A stretch of DNA of 10,927 nt, from NCBI GenBank assembly GCA_947483345.1, contig CANKNL010000081.1, forward strand, positions 1 to 10,927. The letters are read 5' to 3'. A program made the position numbers and the translations under genes. The notes under the pieces were generated by a model. That model saw only the letters and a list, made by a program, of their open reading frames with translations, was not told the origin of the DNA and did no database searches. Source of the DNA: Chitinophagaceae bacterium (GTDB taxonomy: Bacteria > Bacteroidota > Bacteroidia > Chitinophagales > Chitinophagaceae). Within the stretch, counting starts at the first letter, position 1. Every line of letters starts with the position of its first letter. Positions 7,582 through 10,927 of this stretch are shown in pieces.

Positions 7582-9642
7582 TTATTTTTTATTCCACTGA
7601 AAATTTAATCCTACAAAATAAGAACGGCCATAGCCGATGGCAACGGCATAGCCTGCATTGTGTATACTGGTTGATGCCGCCGCACTATTATTTACATTGG
7701 TGACGTTAAAGATGTTTTTAATGCCTGCAGTAACGTTCAGGTATTTATTAATTTGGGTAGTGCTGGTAAAATCGGCCAGGTGATAAGCGGCTGTTTCTGC
7801 TATTAATAAAACAGATTGATTAACTGCATTTTTACCTGTAACAAACTGTGGTTTTTTGCCGGTTAATTTATAAAACAGATTGAATTTTGTTTTTAACCTG
7901 TTAACCTGATATCCTACTGATGTATTCAGCTCAGGACTCCATAAAAATGATTTGTCATCTTCTTTTACGAAATCTTTATCATCATAAAGTTTACGGTAAA
8001 ACCCTATGTAAGACAAACCTAGAGTGATATCCAGATTTTTTTGTGAAAACCTGTTCTCTATATTGCCCCCAATAGTTTTGGCTTTGTTTACATTAAAATA
8101 GGTGTATTGATTTGATACTGCTGAAGCCAATGCAAAATCGATTTGGTTATTAAACGCATTATAAAAACCGCCAAGAGAAATGCTATAAGTTCTGTTGTTT
8201 TTCGGTATGGCTATCCAGTTTAAAGAACCATTAAAACTGTTTGAGTTTTCTGCTTTGAGGTTTGGATTTCCAACAATATTATGATTGGCATCTACAAAAT
8301 GAAAATACAATTCTCTTAATGCAGGTGAGCGAAAACCATAGGCATAGGCTAATCTAAGATCAAGTTGTTTACTCAACACAAATTTTGTATTGATTGATGG
8401 AATAACCGGCGGGGCATTATAAACGGAATTTTTTATAAAACGTAATCCGGGGCGAATATTTATTTTAGTTGTTGGCTTAATTTCTGCAGAGATGAAAGCT
8501 GCATAATCAGTGATTACCGGGTTTTCTAAAATTCTTTCTCCGGTGGCGGCTTCCCGGTTAATGTCGACACCCGGTTGTAAAGATATTTTTGATGAGATTT
8601 GATACTGTAATGTAGTTCTGAATACAAAACTGTTGAATTTTGAGATATCCTGCTCGCCTTCTCCGGTAGTTAACTCATCAGTGCCTTTTTCAAAATCATG
8701 ACGGGTTGTTTTTGTTCTTCTTTTATAATCTGTATAAGCCAGTAATGTGGCTAATTGCAATTTGTTGCTAAACGTATAACCACCCTGTAACTGCTGTGTC
8801 ATGCGATCAGTTATATACTGTTGATCAATGGCCTTGTAATTATTGTAGTTTATTGGGTTACGACTTTTAATATCTTCATTCAATACATCAATTCTGTAAT
8901 ACATATTAAACGGACCTTTATCAAAACTGATTTTGGCATTAGTCATCCATTGCACTTTAGGCTTCCAGGTTTTTGCTCTGCCGAATGCATCGCCTCCAAA
9001 GCCGTTAAAATCATTGTGTGTGGCACCAGCTGCAAATCCAATGTATTTTTTTTTGTAGTTAAGGGTTAGGTTTTGCTGGTGCACACCTTTGTAACTAAAA
9101 GGATGATATTCTGATCCGGCAGTTTCTTCCTGTATTTTTGCTGTGATGGAAAAATTATCTTTTTTGTACTTTTTTGTGATGAGGTTTATTACACCTGCCA
9201 ATGCATCTGAACCGTAGGAAACCGACATGGGACCTTCAACAATTTCTATGCGCTCTATACTGTTGATGTCTATTTGCCCAAGACTTTCTCTGGTATCGCC
9301 CCGGTCTACCATGGGTATGCCATCCAGTAAAATTTTTACATTACGGCCACTCATACCCATTAATTGCACATCCGTTGTTCCTAAAGTATTGTCGTTTGAA
9401 AAACGAAAGCCCAATTGGTTATTAAGAACCTGTTGCACATTGGTGGCACCACTTTGTTTAATGCGCTCGCTGTTTATGACCTTAATCTGGTACACTGATT
9501 TTTTTAGGGTTTGCGGTTTGTACTGGCCGGTAACAATTAATTCTTCAAGGTTTTTAAAGAAGGTAGAATCCTGCTGGGCAAATACAGGAGTAGCATTAGA
9601 TACTGTGAAAAGTATGATAATGGATTGGATGATTTTTTTCAT
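7582..9642 (-). CDS. TonB-dependent outer-membrane receptor, HmuR-like (heme uptake)
   Basis: 686 aa from the ATG at 9642, chosen because MKKIIQSIIILF...VFA is a proper signal peptide (cleavage after Ala22); upstream codons to 9708 only extend the frame from a TTG. A TonB-box-like EELIVTG lies at 33-39 and the plug domain at ~43-157 (LLDGIP, RIEIVEGPMSVSYGSDALAGVINLIT segments). It has no N-terminal carboxypeptidase-like domain, unlike SusC receptors. The barrel carries FRSP (437-440) and NPNL (459-462) boxes with His448 and His454 between them. Known heme receptors (HemR, HmuR) have FRAP/NPNL boxes with an essential His between, which favours heme as substrate. The C-terminus ends in an aromatic beta strand (VGLNFQW). 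It imports the ligand into the periplasm with TonB/ExbBD energy. It precedes HmuY, the reverse of the Porphyromonas order. A siderophore or cobalamin substrate remains possible. Confidence 0.88.
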   Translation of the reverse strand: MKKIIQSIIILFTVSNATPVFAQQDSTFFKNLEELIVTGQYKPQTLKKSVYQIKVINSERIKQSGATNVQQVLNNQLGFRFSNDNTLGTTDVQLMGMSGRNVKILLDGIPMVDRGDTRESLGQIDINSIERIEIVEGPMSVSYGSDALAGVINLITKKYKKDNFSITAKIQEETAGSEYHPFSYKGVHQQNLTLNYKKKYIGFAAGATHNDFNGFGGDAFGRAKTWKPKVQWMTNAKISFDKGPFNMYYRIDVLNEDIKSRNPINYNNYKAIDQQYITDRMTQQLQGGYTFSNKLQLATLLAYTDYKRRTKTTRHDFEKGTDELTTGEGEQDISKFNSFVFRTTLQYQISSKISLQPGVDINREAATGERILENPVITDYAAFISAEIKPTTKINIRPGLRFIKNSVYNAPPVIPSINTKFVLSKQLDLRLAYAYGFRSPALRELYFHFVDANHNIVGNPNLKAENSNSFNGSLNWIAIPKNNRTYSISLGGFYNAFNNQIDFALASAVSNQYTYFNVNKAKTIGGNIENRFSQKNLDITLGLSYIGFYRKLYDDKDFVKEDDKSFLWSPELNTSVGYQVNRLKTKFNLFYKLTGKKPQFVTGKNAVNQSVLLIAETAAYHLADFTSTTQINKYLNVTAGIKNIFNVTNVNNSAAASTSIHNAGYAVAIGYGRSYFVGLNFQWNKK

Positions 9643-9705
9643 GTAAAAGGTTTGTGAATCCAAAAAATTGACCTGACTGTTATCTGTTTTGGTCATTTGC
9701 AAACA

Positions 9706-9738
9706 CAAAGTTGGGTATGCCTGTAATTAAAATTATCA
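9706..9738 (-). promoter_or_regulatory. Candidate receptor promoter with Fur-box-like sequence
   Basis: On the minus strand CAACTTTG (9706-9713) matches the TAnnTTTG -7 box with one mismatch and predicts a leader of ~57 nt. Just upstream, TGATAATTTTAATTA (9724-9738) matches the Fur 7-1-7 consensus at 11 of 14 positions, with one half-site perfect. Overlap of the two would fit iron repression. Weak evidence; AT-rich DNA yields such matches by chance. Confidence 0.25.
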
Positions 9739-9753
9739 TGGATTTGTCATGAT
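9735..9753. promoter_or_regulatory. Dyad ATCATG-N7-CATGAT upstream of receptor
   Basis: Six-base inverted repeats separated by 7 nt (19 bp in all), overlapping the edge of the Fur-like sequence and about 95-110 bp upstream of the receptor ATG. It has the geometry of a dimeric regulator site; the protein is unknown. Confidence 0.25.
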
Positions 9754-9805
9754 GTTACATAACTGTTGTAAATCATATTGTTTTACCAAATGATGACAGA
9801 GTACA

Positions 9806-9817
9806 TGATTTAAATCA
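9806..9817. promoter_or_regulatory. 12-bp palindrome TGATTTAAATCA, FNR/CRP-like site
   Basis: Perfect 12-bp palindrome; with flanks it reads ATGATTTAAATCAA, 9 of 10 matches to the FNR box TTGAT-N4-ATCAA. It lies ~165 bp upstream of the receptor start, in the spacer after the barrel-protein gene. An oxygen- or redox-responsive CRP/FNR-family operator is possible. Confidence 0.3.
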
Positions 9818-9870
9818 AAACAGGTACTGACGACAATCAGCAGCATTTTTTAAAATTGTATTTTGTATTA

Positions 9871-10677
9871 TTATTTGATACTTATTCCTATAATAATTCT
9901 TGCTTCTGTTCTTTCCTGTTCATCTAAAACTTTTGAAAAAGGGGCAAAGGCAGTTTTTTTAACATTACCCCATTGCGGTTGGTAATTGGCAATAACAAAC
10001 CAACCATCACCCCAATAATTAAATGTAGGTCCACCAAATAAAACTGAATTTTCCCAGCCAGTTGTTTTGGCAATTTTATTAAAGTTCTTGATTTCAAAGC
10101 CAATGCCTACCTCCCGGTTGAGGTTATACATATAGGCAAGATTAAACTCAACAGGTGCTTTCCAGCTATCGGATTTTGTTTTACCCCCTTTCCATTCAAA
10201 CTCACGTTCGTACTCAACTGCACCATTAAAGGCCAATAACCCTTTTCCAATTTTTTTATCCAGAATGAGTTTTACTTCCAGTTCAGTTTCGTCGCCACCT
10301 TTTATTCCCCATTCCAGGTAAAGTGCCGACCCTAATTTGTTTGTCATTGGGTTGGTCAATCTTAACTTCCATTCATTACTAAATCCAATTTCATTTGAAG
10401 TAATCGTTTCGTCAGCAGTTTTACTAAACCTTTTCTGATAGCGGTTAAAATAAAAGGCAGTCTGCAGATCTTTTCCTAAACCCATTTCCAATTCTAAGCG
10501 CTGGTCCTGTGCATGAAAAAACTGTCCGGTGTGCCCAAATCTGGAGGTGTGCCAGAATTCAATGTCAATACCATTTTTGGGCAATACGTTCGATGTGTAT
10601 GTGTTTGCAAAATAACGGTCTTGTGCTATTGACGATAACGTGGTTATGCAACAAAAAAGTAAATAAATTTTTCTCAT
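9871..10677 (-). CDS. Outer-membrane beta-barrel protein of unknown function
   Basis: 268 aa with a signal peptide (MRKIYLLFCC...SSIA, cleavage after Ala18 before QDRYF). The mature part alternates hydrophobic and polar residues in short strands rich in Trp, Tyr and Phe, separated by charged turns (for example RLELEMGLGKDLQTAFYF, GSALYLEWGIKGG, WFVIANYQPQW), and ends in a strand (ARIIIGISIK), as in outer-membrane beta barrels. I do not recognise a named family; it resembles conserved Bacteroidota outer-membrane proteins whose role is unknown. The ATG at 10677 is supported by the signal peptide. The gene begins 79 nt after an AraC-type regulator gene and is followed, 228 bp on, by the heme-type receptor, all on the same strand. 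A role as accessory porin or ligand-handling protein in the same uptake system is inference. No terminator follows its stop, so readthrough into the receptor is possible. Confidence 0.7.
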   Translation of the reverse strand: MRKIYLLFCCITTLSSIAQDRYFANTYTSNVLPKNGIDIEFWHTSRFGHTGQFFHAQDQRLELEMGLGKDLQTAFYFNRYQKRFSKTADETITSNEIGFSNEWKLRLTNPMTNKLGSALYLEWGIKGGDETELEVKLILDKKIGKGLLAFNGAVEYEREFEWKGGKTKSDSWKAPVEFNLAYMYNLNREVGIGFEIKNFNKIAKTTGWENSVLFGGPTFNYWGDGWFVIANYQPQWGNVKKTAFAPFSKVLDEQERTEARIIIGISIK

Positions 10678-10756
10678 CAGTAGTTTTTTGTAAAGGAATA
10701 ACAGATAGCAAAAAATTACAGAACCAATGGGGAAATTAATTTACGTAATGCGAAAA

Positions 10757-10927
10757 TCAGCGCAGTAATAATTCGCAGGGCTTAATGCCCGTGTGCTTTT
10801 TAAAAGCAGTAGAAAAATGGGAGATAGATGAATAGCCCAGCAACATAGAAACTTCTGTTACACTCAGGCCTTTATCGTACAATAAATATTTGGCATGTTC
10901 CATTCTTTGACTTTGATAAAAATCAAA
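10757..10927 (-). CDS. AraC-family transcriptional regulator, C-terminal fragment
   Basis: The last 56 codons of a gene cut by the right window edge, ending in TGA at 10757-10759. It shows the second helix-turn-helix of an AraC/XylS DNA-binding domain: RMEHAKYLL, then LSVTEVSMLLGYSSISHFSTAFKKHTGIKP, the family's C-terminal signature. The reading frame is open to the edge. The effector domain lies outside the window, so the signal sensed is unknown. AraC regulators of the PchR/YbtA type often neighbour TonB-dependent receptors and activate them when the ligand is present; control of the barrel protein and heme receptor genes downstream is a plausible inference. Confidence 0.93.
   Translation of the reverse strand, partial: FDFYQSQRMEHAKYLLYDKGLSVTEVSMLLGYSSISHFSTAFKKHTGIKPCELLLR

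Noticed and set aside
9227..9646. 139-codon plus-strand ORF opposite the receptor plug domain
   Set aside because: Shadow frame of a well-supported coding region with no family features.
9643..9708. N-terminal extension of the receptor to a TTG at 9708
   Set aside because: The extra 22 residues are hydrophilic and would bury the signal peptide; the MKK start at 9642 is the right one.
10741..10748. TTACGTAA palindrome downstream of the AraC gene
   Set aside because: Only 8 bp, with no extension or second copy; expected by chance in AT-rich DNA.

Overview
The window looks like chromosomal DNA of a Bacteroidota bacterium, most likely near the Chitinophagaceae/Sphingobacteriia. The signs are an AT-rich composition, Bacteroidota-type promoter boxes (TAnnTTTG), a long IleRS with a GIHH signature, a DksA-like protein with the YGICRVTG motif in place of a full zinc finger, and a TonB-dependent receptor/HmuY lipoprotein pair. 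No phage, IS element, CRISPR array, tRNA or rRNA was seen. The genus assignment is inference.

Left part (1-6060): the 3' part of an MsbA-like ABC exporter gene runs rightward and ends at 1524. It converges on a leftward pair, ileS (5961-2551) followed after 4 nt by a TraR/DksA-family gene (2546-1617). A 10-bp perfect hairpin (1564-1593) lies between the converging units and can serve both. The DksA-like protein carries an unusual Lys/Ala/Pro-rich tail of about 165 residues, like histone H1 tails. A Bacteroidota -7 box and a possible 11-codon upstream ORF precede ileS.

Middle (5962-6486): a gene-free stretch of about 525 bp. It holds the ileS promoter region, a near-consensus sigma-54 type -24/-12 element pointing right, a hairpin terminator about 75-100 nt beyond it (together a possible small RNA), and the strong terminator hairpin of the lipoprotein gene.

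Right part (6487-10927), all leftward: the C-terminal end of an AraC-type regulator (cut by the window edge), an outer-membrane beta-barrel protein of unknown function, a 228-bp spacer rich in dyad symmetry, a TonB-dependent receptor with heme-receptor-like FRxP/NPNL boxes and two His between them, and an HmuY-family lipoprotein. The likely job of this block is heme (or heme-like iron complex) capture at the cell surface by HmuY and TonB-driven import by the receptor. Control by the AraC protein and/or iron and oxygen regulators is possible but inferred.

Most of the window is ordinary core and accessory Bacteroidota content. The most unusual items are the histone-like tail on the DksA protein, the swapped HIGH motif of IleRS, the in-frame AT-rich repeat inside ileS, the sigma-54/terminator pair with no gene between, and the unknown barrel protein beside the heme receptor.
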